Notes under the pieces: generated by a model
Databases searched by the model: none
The model's input: only the letters and a program-made list of their open reading frames with translations
Told to the model about the DNA's origin: nothing
Position numbers and translations under genes: made by a program
Shown here: piece by piece, positions 11,425 through 23,271 of the stretch
Numbering within the stretch: position 1 is the stretch's first letter
Layout: the number at the start of each line of letters is the position of its first letter
Origin: Podospora pseudoanserina
Lineage: Eukaryota > Ascomycota > Sordariomycetes > Sordariales > Podosporaceae
NCBI RefSeq assembly: GCF_035222485.1
Contig: NC_085925.1
Coordinates: 3,286,001 to 3,350,000 of the forward strand
Reading direction: 5' to 3'
DNA: 64,000 nt

Positions 11425-12564
11425 TCTGCTTGGAATGGAACTTGGGTAGGGAGGTAAAGACGAGTTGGATTGGTCACGGAGATGCTTGTAGCACTCATGT
11501 TAGCAATAGGACTAGACTGATGCGGATTTTAGTGAGTCTTTGGCTAAGCCATGTGACTCCATCAGGTGCTCTGATTAGTCAAACAATGCATGATCGGCAT
11601 ATATAAAGGTGCGACTCTACCTACCTAAATAAAATTCCAACCACAGCCCTGGTGTGAGTGGCAAAGACCTCGGCCTACGGCTACTACCCTAATGCAACTT
11701 ACGTCTGACGATAGCTTCATTCAGAGATATTGGGTTAGGAGGGCTCGGCACTCGTCCTGGATATATTGCGTTTATTCTAGTGTTTCTTGTTAGATCTCCG
11801 GATATATGTTGGTTGAATTTTTACCTTATTTCATGCTTTCTTTTCCTTTGTTATCTAGCAGATCAATTCTACTTATTTCTCTGCCCTCATCTCGACCTCC
11901 ACAGCATGAGTCCCACCATTCAGTATGAGGACGATGCCGTGATCCAGGTCCTTCAGCTTGTAGCAATCAAACCGACGACCTCCCCCAGATCCCATCTTGC
12001 CAAGGAGTCATCACTGATGCCAAAAGATATGGCATGCACGCCATGAAGTTTATGTAGTTCGACCATGTCGAGGCAGGTCATGACCCCCTGTGGGACGAAG
12101 ACAGCAGCGGTCTACCTACCTACCTACCTGGCCACCGCCGTTGTAGGCAAATAAATGCACAGTGTCACATAGCGAACCTACTGCGTCCCCCTATGCGAAT
12201 GTCCTGCGTGCCTTGCATGTGTCGTCGAAAAAGAGTGGAATCTTGCGGCACGGATTTAATCCTTGACATTGAAACTATCACGATGATTCGCCAGTAAAAC
12301 TAAAGCGTCGCCACGGCCCGCGCACACGGCCTGATAGTGGAGTCAACGACGTTGTACTCATTTTAGCAGGGTGTGATTATAGGGAGCTTTTGTCAATAGC
12401 CTCGAACCGTTCAACCAATAGCCCCTACGCAACATGCCTTGAAAGGTGTTTTTAAGGACATGCGCGCCCAGTATGGTCAGACACGCAAGTTTTCTCTCCC
12501 ACCATCTGTCACTCTTTTGATCACCAGTCATTCATTTGATCACCCCTTCACTCATTACCAAAAA
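11425..12564. other. intergenic with TACC microsatellite
   Basis: No gene seen. A (TACC)4 run lies at 12113-12129 and a related ACCTACCTA near 11616. The last 150 bases are pyrimidine-rich and are the likely promoter of the gene at 12565. Confidence 0.5.
12113..12129. repeat. TACC microsatellite
   Basis: Four TACC units in a row plus a T. Shorter forms of the same motif (TACCTACC or GGTAGGTA) recur in other intergenic parts, for example near 1067, 7031, 11616, 23152, 50840 and 61645. Confidence 0.8.
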
Positions 12565-13469
12565 ATGCGCTCATTCTCATCAGCGGCGGGCATCGCGGCC
12601 CTCGTGTTCGGTTTGGTTGGTGTGTGCTCAGCAACATCGGGTGTTGACACGAGTGTTCCTGGGTGGGATAGAGCGCTGCAACAGGAAGGATGGACGTGTC
12701 TCACGCCACCCCGCCGCACCCAGCCCGGCAGAAGTGTATCTTTCAGTTCGTTCCAGCCCTACCCGATTCTTGTTCAATCAGATGCTAACATCTCACAGGC
12801 AACACCGTCTGCCCCGGCCAGATCAACACCTGTGAGGCCCTGTGCAAGTCAAGAGGAGGCGTCGTCGAAGGCGAGAACGCCTGCGTGTCCAACAACGGCG
12901 GCGTCGACAACCCCTTCAACTCCAACACCTACTGCTTCATCTGCAACTGCAAGGACGGCGCCCTCCCCGATCTCGAGACCTACTACAACACAGTTCCCCG
13001 CTACCGCTGTGAGATCCGGAGCCAGAACTGCTTCTACGGCTACAACCAAGGTGGACAGTTGCCGCCTGACGGGGCTTGCCGTTGTCCCGAGGCCGAGTAT
13101 GCGGTTCCCCCTTCTTGGTACAGCTTGCTGCCGAAGACGACAACTACCTCGACTGTGATCCCGCCCTCGTCAACCTCTGTTCCAGTGCCCCAGACGTCGA
13201 CCTCGGCCGCCGAGACATCATCAACCAGTGACCCTGTCACTGTTACTGATACAGTGATCCCGAACACGAGCACCGGGTTGACAACCATCGAGACAATCAC
13301 CACGGCCCCCACTTCTGAGTCGACTTTGGTGGTGATTGAGACGACTACTTCCATCTTCTCCAACGGGACTGCGCCCGTGCCAACCCAGAAGCCAATCCCT
13401 ACCGGAGGATCTACCAGACCAGTGGTCGGCGTGGTTGGCGCCATGGTGGCCGCCTTGCTGGCGATGTAA
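12565..13469 (+). CDS. Cys-rich GPI-type cell-surface protein, 279 aa
   Basis: Exon 1 (12565-12733) gives the signal peptide MRSFSSAAGIAALVFGLVGVCSA and the first Cys (WTCLTPP). A 65 bp intron (12734-12798, GTGTAT..ACAG) joins in phase to exon 2. The ectodomain, about residues 57-130, holds at least ten Cys (TVCPGQINTCEALC, YCFICNCKDG, RCEIRSQNCFYGY, ACRCP), likely disulphide-bonded. A Ser/Thr-rich linker follows, then a small-residue site and hydrophobic tail GVVGAMVAALLAM, as for GPI attachment. Homologous fungal surface proteins with a Cys domain plus Ser/Thr stalk are common, but I cannot name the domain. Secreted and probably wall- or membrane-bound. Confidence 0.75.
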
Positions 13470-13728
13470 TGCACATTGCAACCGCCTGGATAAGTCTCTG
13501 GGAAGCGTGTACACCACGGGACTTGGACATAGTTCATAGACATTTATTGTAGGCCGAATATAATAGATAATACATATGCGGAGACTATTAGCTAGTTCTC
13601 CGGAGCGATCAATGTTTCCCTATTAGTATACAACCTCTCTTCCTTAAACTCAAATCCCCTCTCATAGCTACAATACATTATTCCCATTTAAACCAAGAAA
13701 AGGACTCTCAAAGCTTTCACACCTCCCC

Positions 13729-16466
13729 TCAAGCCGTCAGCCTCCCCGGACACAAATTCTGCGGCTTGATCCCCTCCCTCGGCGCACACAACCCCACAAA
13801 ATCATGCTTCCTGCTCTTGGTCACAGCCTCATACCTCAGATCGCACCTCAACGCACCGTTAATCTTGACATCACTAGCAAAATGTGCGCAGGTGTCCACT
13901 GCCGGCTTGCAAAGAGGAAGGCAGTACTTTGCCTCGGTCGCCTTGGGCCTCTCCCCGTTGGCGCAGACGACCTTGATAGGCTCACACATGGAGTTGCTTG
14001 GGCACTTGTCACCTGCTCCGCATGGCTCGAGGCCGGCTCTTTTGACGGCGAAGCCGGCTACAATGTCGCCTTCGTTGAAGATGGGAACACCGTCGGGGTC
14101 TTGGCCGGGGCCGCCTCGGGTAGTCGTGGTGTTGATGACTATTTGGGCGTCTTGAGCGGTGGGCCGGGTGGGAGCTGGGACAGGAGCAGGCTGGTTGGGC
14201 AATTTGGCGTATCCCGTCGAGTCGTCGACGCAAAGACCGGGGTCTGTCCAGGCAGCTTTGGCGACATCGCTCCACAGCTGTGTCATGTTGTAGATGTTGC
14301 GGACAGTGTAGAAAATGCGACAGTGGGCGGCCTCGTACTGGAACTGCCTCGGGACGTGCTCGGCGTTGGGATCCTTCTCCCAGTCAGACTTGAGGATCTC
14401 GTCGCGGAGGTTAAGCCCGGCGTGGTGAATCCAGAGCCCGGTGTCTCTTGTTTCGTAGTCGATGGGAATGTTTGGGAGTGACGAGTTGTCCGGGAGGAGT
14501 TGGCCGGTGAACTGGAACATCCAGTCGAGAATATGGTTGGAGTAAGCACGTGTGCCACGGCTTCCAGAGACAGCTTGCATCGGACCCGTCTCGGGACGGC
14601 CACCAGCGACGATGGTACGTACACCCGCTTGGGTCATAAACCCAACAAAGAGGGAGCAGGTGGACGAACAGAGGCCATCAGTGAGAATGACGATGTCTTC
14701 GGGCTTCCACGCCTGCTTGGTGGTGACAGGATTGCCGCCATAGCCGTACGGGTCGTCTTCCACCGTCTCGATGCTGAATGCCGAGTAAAGAACTTGATCG
14801 TCGGAGAGGTTCAGCCTCTCGACCTTTGAGAACGTATCCTTGCGGTAGCTGGCCGATCCAGGACTGTACTGGGCCCAGTTGTCATACGTAGTGTTTGTGA
14901 GAGGGTTGATTTTGGTGGCGACGACAAACTCGTTGGCTGCCTCATCCCACTGATCAAACAGTTGCACATCGTCTTCGGGATCCAACCCTTTCCACCACTC
15001 GGTAATGGTATCTCCCACCAAATCACCCAGAGGATGGCTTCGTCTGCGACTGCCAGCCCAGGTCCACGGCAGGGAATCAGGCTCCTGGGGGAAGAAACGA
15101 CGGAATGTGTCGAAGGCAAGGTTGGGGGATCCACCTCGGTTCTGTTGGAGATCGATGATGATCTTTTTCACGTTCCTGTCCTCCGCCTTGGTGATGAACT
15201 CCTGGACTGTGTTGCTAAAATTCTTGGCCTCTTCGGGGAACTGCTCGAAGGTCGGGATGGAAAGAATTCCAACGTCATCCTGGAAGTAGCCGGTGACTAC
15301 TCCACCGCCAGAAATAGTGAGAAACGGCTGCGCAACTTCGGGCTTTGGGAATGCCTCGTCACTCTCTTCTAACCAGTCCGTATCGATCTTGATCTCGATA
15401 AGTTGCAAGCCATCCTCTCCTTCAAAGTCAAAGACGAGACCGGAATCCGATGAGTCCTCGATGACTTCCACTGGCGGCGCTAAGCCGAGGACGAAATAGT
15501 TGTAAAAGTCCCCAGCAGTCTCGAGAGGTCCAGGGCTATGGATTTGATTCAGGAGAGCGAGCCAGTTGTCGTTCCATTCGGTTCCATCCTCTAGCTTCAC
15601 GTTAAAAGTGTCGTCAAGTCCATTGCCTGGATAGAACAGGAGTTGACCGCCCAGAGTGCCGTAGAAGCCCTGGATATCGTTGGTGGGGTGCTCAAACATG
15701 TCGTTCCAATCGGCATGACTTTCGAGATAGCCAAACGCGTTCCGGCTGGAGAACTGGGCAAGGAATTCAGTGGCATCAACACCATTGATGGTCGCCACTG
15801 GAGACGGCTCTTCCGCCCAGCCGTTGTTCCGTGCTTTCACAATATCATCCTTCAGGTAAATTCTTGGTAGTGCTTTCCCATCCAGAGAGGCAGAGACGAA
15901 GTCGAAGGGGCTTGCAAAGCTGAAAGCGGCGGTGATGCCAATGTAGAGATTGACATGGTCGTCGTGGATGGCGTGGACGATGGAGTGGATGTCGTATTCG
16001 AAATCCAATTGTCTGATGTACTGATCATCGAGGACCTTCTGCTTGACTCTCCCAAGTTCGGCAACCACGTCGACTGCTGGTTGTTGATACTCGGCAGGAG
16101 GAGACTCGAGGTAGGCCAAAGTGCTTTGGAACTGCAGGGTGGTGTTGTAGTACTCGATAAAGCGGAGTCCAACGTCTTTGAGGAAGGGGACGGCGGTTAA
16201 ACAAGAGTAGACGTCAGAGGCGTTGAATACGGGGAAGAACTCTGTGATGGCGTCAGTTTCGTCAACATAAATAACTGGGGAAATCCCTCACGTAGCTTGA
16301 GGTCCTCCTCAATAATATCGAAGAGCGCACCACATGGTCTGCCCGTATCGTTTGCCGCACGTCGATTGAGTAGACTCGGACGCGGTCCTGGCCTGGCATT
16401 GACAGAGTCAAAAATGCCTGAAAGAACGAAGCTGCTCCAGAGGAGCAATCTGGGAACGAACGTCAT
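13729..16466 (-). CDS. secreted S41-type (CPAF-like) peptidase, 895 aa
   Basis: Exon 1 (16466-16292) encodes a signal peptide (MTFVPRLLLWSSFVLSGIFDS) and RPCGALFDIIEEDLKL. A 50 bp intron (16291-16242) joins it to exon 2, which opens FFPVFNASDVYSCLTAVPFLKDVGLRFIEYYN, and the frame runs without a stop to 13729. Around residue 425 lies KKIIIDLQQNRGGSP, the typical strand-and-loop of tail-specific proteases. Around residue 585 VILTDGLCSSTCSLFVGFMTQAG holds the Ser that would be the nucleophile, followed by GGRPETGPMQAVSG. The C-terminal 150 residues are Cys-rich (CGAGDKCPSNSMCEPIKVVC). Such long fungal S41 proteins are secreted and of unknown substrate. The length and motifs are as expected for an intact gene. 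Confidence 0.85.
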
Positions 16467-17116
16467 GGTCGTGTAACAGACGCAAATAAAAGTCCTTCAC
16501 AGTCGCTGCCCACATCGTGACAACGAGGGAGGCCCGTCCCTTTTGCTTAAATCCCATCCCTATTGCTCCCCTCCCGTCCCTCCTAGGCGCATCCTGCAGA
16601 GCCGCGAACACGAAAATAGTGCAAGGCAACCTCCAAAGAAAACATGCGGTTCTCGGAGTCGTAAAAATCAGCCAATCGCTTATGATCAGTCAGCTTTTAG
16701 CCCCCAAACACCCCTCCAATTTCCCAGGACCTATTTGGCAGGTACCGCTGACCAGCTACCGTTTTGCTGCAGATAGCAGGTTCCTGCCTAGCTCAATGAA
16801 ACCGCGCCAAGGCGTGAGGGCCTATGGGGGCTGAGTGGATCGGTACCATGCATTAGCGTATTCAATGTTACCTTGATCCCTTATTTGGGCAGGTGCACCT
16901 TGTGTGCTATATGTTCATTGGAAAGCGGCGGCCAGCCTCACCTTGGCACTCTTATTCTATCCGGTGTCAGATTTTAGACGCAGGAAGCTGCATGAAGCCA
17001 TTCTTTCCAACTCCCCCTCGATGGCCAAGAACAACATTTGATGCTGGTGATATCCACCCCACTTTCGCACAGGTCCATCACACCATTTGCTATCCGTACA
17101 CTCATTATCTTATAGA
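16467..17116. other. divergent intergenic region, peptidase and NACHT genes
   Basis: The starts of the minus-strand peptidase (16466) and the plus-strand NTPase (17117) face away from each other. The region likely holds both promoters; no coding sequence or repeat was seen. Confidence 0.5.
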
Positions 17117-18768
17117 ATGTCTTCACCTTCACAAGTTGTTGACGGGGTTATCATCTCGTCCAATCCTGCCGACTGCCTGGGACCGCCGGCACCATGGTTT
17201 TTTGACTACATTTTTGACAGCTTGGAGTATGATCGCTGGGTCAAGAGCGTTCCTTCTCGCCTTCTGAGGCTGGTAGGTGGCCCAGGATCCGGCAAGACTT
17301 CGTTCGCCGCACTGGCAGTAAACCGTCTCCGACAGAATGCCCAAGCCCATCATAACCATCAAAAGCCGCCTCTTGTCTCGTCAGTATTTCTCAAGCCCCT
17401 CACTGTTCGTGATGCCAGCGCAGCGGTTCACCAGGAACAAAACGCCATTCCATTCGGCGTTCAATTCTTGGCGGAGATTGAGAGACAAATAGATGCCAAG
17501 ATTGGTGTCAACAGCGATCTTTCTCCACCTCCTTCCCCTCAGACTCAGATCGACGGTACAGCACTTCTCAACAGTATCAGATTCAAGCTCTTCCGACTCT
17601 CAGACGTCTGGCTTGTGGTGGACGACCTCGACTGTCTGTGGCCTATCAGGAAAGAATATCTCGAAGTGGAAGAACGACTGGAGCAACTTCGTGGCATTGG
17701 CGTCAGAGTCCTCCTCACCTCTCGTACTCCTTTTCAACTCTCTACTCAGAAACCAATTTGCGACGTTTCTCTCGAGAATGAGTACGATCACGATGAAGAA
17801 CAGCATGAAGGTCGACCTGGTCTGATAACGTGGTGGGAATGTAATTTGGACCACGATAGCACTGGAGGGCCCTTTTGGATCTGCCAGAAGTGCAAAGAGG
17901 CTGGATATGCTTGTGGGAATGAGTGAGATACCTTCAGCTCCGTCACATCGATGTGCATTCACTCGCGCATACCCCCGTCACTAACCCCTGCCACAGATCA
18001 CATTCTCCCCCAGAACTCACCAGCAACCCATTTCCCGTGACATTCGATATCAGCAATGCCCCCGAGCCCAGCATGAAGTCCTTGATCATCCACAACCTCC
18101 AGCTCGAACACGGACGATTCTGGCCGCTCCAACCTCCCTTCAGATCTCACCAAGATGAATACCCTCCCTTATCCTGCCTTGGCAGACGCTTGATATCCGG
18201 TAGTACCACGGAAGAACCCTCAAGAGAGGCCGTCGACTTCGTGGTCAAGTTGGTCCAGCTGTCTTACGGCAACCCCAGCATGGCCTTGCTTCTGCTGGAG
18301 ACAATCCACCAGGCCGAGACCCTTGATGCGGCGATGGCCAAAAGTGACAGGTTCCCGAAGAGCGTCGTGGAGATGTTTGACCGGTTGATAGATGCGCAGA
18401 TACGAAGTCGGTTACTGGACAAGACGTCGCCAAGAGAGATGAGGGCCAGGGCAACGCTGGCGTTGCATGCCATCCGAATTGTGGGCAACGCAGAGAAAGG
18501 CCTCAAGTTTTCCGGTGTTGAATTTGAGAGTCTTAAGATGAGGCTTCTGGACGAAAGTGACAGATGTGGAAGTCATGGATTTGAAGACCTACTCGATTCT
18601 GAAGACTTTGAAGTTGTTGACGAGGTAATTGGCGCTGCAGGGGGCCTGTTGGCAGTTGAAACGATGGGCACTCGGTACTATGTGAGATGCTTTCATCCTG
18701 ACTTCTACAACTACGTCAAGGAACGGTATAATGAGTTTGTGTCTGAGTGGGAATGTGAGAAGGAGTAA
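17117..18768 (+). CDS. NACHT-type P-loop NTPase with zinc-binding insert, 525 aa
   Basis: ATG 17117 opens MSSPSQVVDGVII. The segment WFFDYIFDSLEYDRWVKSVPSRLLRLVGGPGSGKTS (residues about 30-65) is the usual lead-in and Walker A of fungal NACHT proteins; VWLVVDDLDCL near 168 is Walker B, and GVRVLLTSRTPF the sensor strand. Residues about 238-272 hold a Cys/His cluster (WWECNLDHD, WICQKCKEAGYACGNESH), like half of a ZZ-type finger. A 74 bp intron (17923-17996, with CTAAC before the acceptor) splits this motif. The rest looks like the helical and winged-helix part of STAND proteins (EAVDFVVKLVQLSYGNPSMALLLLE). No ankyrin, WD40 or TPR repeats follow, so it is a short NLR-like protein. It sits next to a HET gene. 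Confidence 0.72.
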
Positions 18769-19097
18769 GAGAGTAACACGGACGTGCCTGATGCTTTCAC
18801 AAGCTTCCAAGAAATGCAATATCCGTACCGTTTCAAATCTATGATAAGAAAATGAAACTGAGATAACACGTCTTTCGTTACACTGGGAATCCAGGAACAT
18901 GCTAGATTCTTGAGGCGACACAAGTCTACCTCTCTTGGCCCCCACAACCACCCCCTTTCCCCCGCTTTGGTACTGACCGCCAATCAGCTTCTGTTAGCTT
19001 ACCTTACCTTAGGCAACCGTTTTCACATTCTCATCCCACCCCATCCATCGCTTCCACTTCTTCCACTGAGCATACACATCTTTGGGTAAGGGACGCA
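18769..19097. other. spacer between NACHT and HET genes
   Basis: Short gap on the same strand; no coding sequence. A CTTACCTTACCTTAGG run lies near 18998. Confidence 0.4.
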
Positions 19098-21336
19098 ATG
19101 CTTTGCAAATTTTGCCAACAGACAATTTTCGCATCCAGACGCCGATGGGGACTTCACAGAAAGGATTACAGGGACGTCGATAAGGACCCAGAACTGGAGA
19201 AATGTACTGTTTGCTCCCACCTTGGCAAGAATGTCGATGTGGACTGCGCATATCGATGGACTATCAGGTGGTTATCGGCTACAAGAGAAGACCAAAAGTG
19301 CATGCTCATAACCTTCCGTCAAAGCGACAATCATCTTTCGGGCCCGCAGGCGGAAAATCACGGGGAAACCAGCCATTCCACGGGACATTTTAAGGGTTCA
19401 GTGGCATTCTATCTCCTCCAGAAAGGCATGTCCCCACCATCATCCATCAAGACTCCTCGTTGACCGGTTCACAGACACAATCACACCAGCAACCACCCTC
19501 CCCAAGACCACAAACATAACCCCCTCTGGATCTCTTCCCCAGATCCAATCCTGGATACACGAATGCTCCACCTCCCACGAAAGATGCCAAGCCATTCAAT
19601 CCTCCACCTCTTCCTCGTGGCTCCCGACTCGCCTGATCGACGTATCCAACCCATCCAAAATCCACATCATCACCACCAGCCCCTCCATGAAGGAACGCTA
19701 CACCACGCTGTCACATTGTTGGGGCAGGATCGAAATCATCAAGCTAATCCAGGCCAACTATGCCCAACTCACCGACCCGTCCGTTGGCGTGAACTGGGAC
19801 AAGCTCACCAAGACCTTCCAAGACGCCATCACCGTGACCAGGGCCCTCGGGATCAAGTACATCTGGATCGACTCGCTCTGTATCGTCCAGTGGGATGGCG
19901 AGAAGGCGCCTGGGGATTTCAAGACAGAAGGGCAGCTGATGCATCTTGTGTATAGGAATAGCTTCCTCAACCTTGCCGGCGCTGACTCCAAGGATGGAAG
20001 CCAGGGGCTCTTCAGGTCGTACGAAAAGAACCCCAGACAGAGGGTGTTGCATGAACCTGTCAAGATCGAGGGTGGGCGTGGGATAGCGGGGGAGTGGTAC
20101 ATCCTCCCAAAAGACTACTGGCGTCACGAGCTACTCGACAAAATCCTCTACACCAGAGGCTGGGTCTTCCAAGGTACGCCCCTTTCCCCCGTCCATACCT
20201 TCTCATTCATCCCAACGAAACTAACCCCCCTTTTCTCAGAGCGCATGCTCGCTCCTCGAATCCTCCACTTCTCCACCCATCAACTCCTCTGGGACTGCGC
20301 GACCCTCTCCGCTTCCGAGTCCCTCCCCCAAGGCCTCCCCCGACAAATCGACACCATCTCCGCCACCGAACGCCACTGGCGAGAGCGCCTCCTCCTCATG
20401 CGATCAACCCCCGCTAATCAGCCCTCTCTTATCAGAGCCGGAACAGCAGATGACTCCCTCGAAACCTTCTGGATAGATTCTGTCAGGAATTACACCCGCT
20501 GCGAACTAACAAACTACATCTCCGACCGCCTCCAAGCCATATGGGGCGTCGCAAAGGTTGTGCGGGACGGGCTAAGGGAAAAGGGCTCTTGGGATGAGAA
20601 CGACCACCAAGAGGAGGAGTACGCCGCTGGTTTGTGGAGCAAGAATTTGTATCTTCAGTTAGCATGGAGGGTGGTTAACCCGAGGTTGAGGGAGGAGACG
20701 AGATTGCCTGGGTTGCAAGGGATACACCCCAGTTGGTCGTGGGCGTCAACTATAGGGGAGATTTCCCTCCAATCGAGGCTTCGGCTGGCGGGGACTTGGT
20801 ACTGGGTTAGGCACCATGACGGGGGGGAGGTTAGGTTTGAGGTGAAGTGTCTTGGTGATGTGGAGGGCAGCCCGGAGTTGGCGGCTAGAGGGGTGGAGCC
20901 GAAGAGGGATCACCAGCCTGAGTTGGTTGGTAAGAAGCTTGCGGTCAGGGGGGTGACGGTGAGGGGGTGCTGGGATCAAAAGACACTAGGAGTTCGGGTA
21001 TCAGTGGTGGATGTGGCAGTGGTGAAGAGATTTGACTTTTTCCCGGATGTCGTCTTGGGGGAGGGGAGGGAGGTGTATTTGCTCGTGCTATCGGCGCATG
21101 AAACGGACGAGCATGGGCAGTTGGTGATGGTGGATGATTCGGCTTCTGGATCTGAAGTGTCATGGAGGAAGCCAAAGGTGACGTATAATTCTGGGACCGG
21201 GCTGATGCTAGAAGGGGGTGTGGGCGTTGAAAATGAGTATAAGCGCATTGGAACGTTCCGTTTCCAGGGGCTGGGGAAAGATGATATGAGGGTCCTAGTC
21301 GACGAGACGGGAGTGAAGAATATTTGGATTCTGTGA
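19098..21336 (+). CDS. HET-domain (heterokaryon incompatibility) protein
   Basis: The core is clear: QIQSWIHECSTSHERCQ, LPTRLIDV, then YTTLSHCWG, IKYIWIDSLCIVQ, and RGWVFQ joined over a 66 bp intron (20174-20239, GTACGC..TCAG) to ERMLAPRILHF. This is the full HET signature set. The long C-terminal part (residues past 300 of the main frame) has PGLQGIHPSWSWAS, seen in many HET proteins. The start is taken at 19098 because that frame gives MLCKFCQQTIF and KCTVCSHL, a usual HET N-terminal Cys pair, but at least one more splice between about 19300 and 19480 is needed and I could not fix it. Such proteins trigger cell death after non-self fusion; whether this allele does is unknown. Confidence 0.8.
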
Positions 21337-21794
21337 AGCTGATAATTGACGACCTAATGTTTTACATCAACTCAGAAAGAATGACCATTCGCATGTTCCT
21401 ATACTCCACTGACCAGCACATCAGATATTTCACAAATGTTATCCTCTATGTGCGACCCTGTGCCAGTTTCAGATCTGGCACGGCACTTATTGGTGCATTT
21501 CTCACCCATTATGCACCGCTGAAGCTACCTAAGACGTCGCTATGTATCTAGCATCTCAGGTTCAGCAGGGAGGAAACTATCCTTCCTCTAGAATACCTAG
21601 CGAACGAGCCACGGCAGCTGAGTTTGCAACACATCGCTCTTGGCCTCATCCACTGTGGGATGCAAAAGCCGACGATAATGATCTTCAAAATCGCCATCCC
21701 CGTGTGGAGCGGGTGCTAAACGCAACAGAGTTGCCAGTTCGGCATCCAAACGATCCAACCATATCGGCGATACTCATCAATCTCCGAGCGGCTT

Positions 21795-22121
21795 CTAGAC
21801 CATGGGTGGATCGCAGTTGTGCCGGGGTTCGCGCACGCCACCCAGCAAGGGTTCGGCGTATTGGCAGACCTTACTATCAGGCGAGCCTTGAGCTTCAGGT
21901 GTATGCTGGACCACTTCGGCGAGTCGGATGAGGCCGATGGCGTGCTTCAAACCTACGGCTGTAAACGTTCTACAGGCTCGGTTGCCGAGGTAGGAGTTGA
22001 CGTAGTCGTTCATGGGCTTGCAGGTGACACGAATGGCCTGGGCATCGGGTAGCTCGAGGTGGTCGAGGATGTTATCCAGTACGATAGTGGTGCTTGTCAG
22101 GAGCAGCAATGACTGCATCAT
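21795..22121 (-). pseudogene. F-box-like family copy D, N-terminal fragment
   Basis: From ATG 22121 the frame reads LLLLTSTTIVLDNILDHLELPDAQAIRVTCKPMNDYVNSYLGNRACRTFTAVGLKHAI, aligning with the N-terminus of the intact copy (NDYISTYLARRARRKFTTEGLKVAL). Here the F-box pattern is easiest to see: LDNILDHLELPDAQAIRVTCK. The frame stops at 21795 and the rest of the family protein is not found downstream. It is therefore a 5' fragment, and may still be transcribed as a short protein of 108 residues. Confidence 0.55.
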
Positions 22122-23271
22122 GGCTGCGCTGATAAGCTCGAGCTGACTTGTTGACGTAATGTGAAATCTTTTCGTAGGAAGCTGCGGTCAAGGCGAAAGA
22201 ATTGTGGGCGCAGGCAAAAGTAGATGAGGCCTCAAAGCGCCGGTATGGATGTTGAGAAGGGGGCAACGAAGTTTAATTGAAGATCGTATTCGACAGAATT
22301 TGATGTGCTGGCATTTTGGTAGTAACTGACACGTACCTGATGACGACCTCCTTTGTCGACCATCTAGCTGAGATTTCTTGAAAAGTGGAGGAGTTACAAA
22401 TGGCGGCGTTTGCTTGGAAAAGATTATCCAGCGGCAGGGTGGTGGGGGTCCTCGCCGGAGCAACAAGAGGCGACAGAAAGCGCACAATAGACGGAGCACG
22501 CCCAAGCTTTCGACACCCACTTCCCCTCTTTTTTCTTTCCAGCTGGTGGTTCAATTGAAAAAGAAATCAAATGTCAGGTAATGTAATGGCCCAAGCTCCC
22601 CTGCTGGAGAGTGTACACTTCCACATTGAACATCTGGACTGTCATTTCCAGGGAAATCCAACGCTGATTTCGGAAGACATACTGCCAAAAACTGAGGAAT
22701 ATTTCTCTCCTTATCTTCTACATTCACACCCCTCAGTCTTTCAATGAACATGAACATATAAGCGCCGACAGAAAATAAAAATCGAAAATAAAACGGTCGG
22801 TAAAAGATATAGGTACTTCGGTACATCGAGCTCGTATTTTCAGGCTCTCAGGCAGAATGATCATGAAGCATAGCTCTTCGCATGTCTGGACATTTACCAC
22901 TCCGATCTTTAAAGCCGCTGGAGGTACCGAATCGGGGTAGTCCCATCAGTTCAGTGCGCATGTGGACAAGCGAGAGAGACAGTAGAACAATGCAGTCCGA
23001 GTTCCCCCTCCAAGCGCAGCTGTCTGTCGGCCACTGACTGTGCGGCGGGTTGCTGTCCCGGTAGCGGGAGGGAAGAGAAAGATTGTGTAGTTGATCGACT
23101 TGACTGAAAACAGTGACTGAAAAGCATTTTCTAGAAGATAAGCGTGGGTAGGTATCTACCTTACCTACCTTAGGTCGGTAGTATTGACAACGCATGTATT
23201 AGCAAGAGAATTTAAAAGGCTTTCTGCAGTAATCCACTTAGTGCTCGTATATAACCAAACGCCTAGTCACT
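22122..23271. other. intergenic, no gene seen
   Basis: Short overlapping frames only. A TACCTTACCTACCTTAGG run is at about 23158-23175. Confidence 0.45.

Noticed and set aside
13470-13728. Extra gene between the GPI protein and the peptidase
   Set aside because: Short convergent 3' flanks with no coding pattern.
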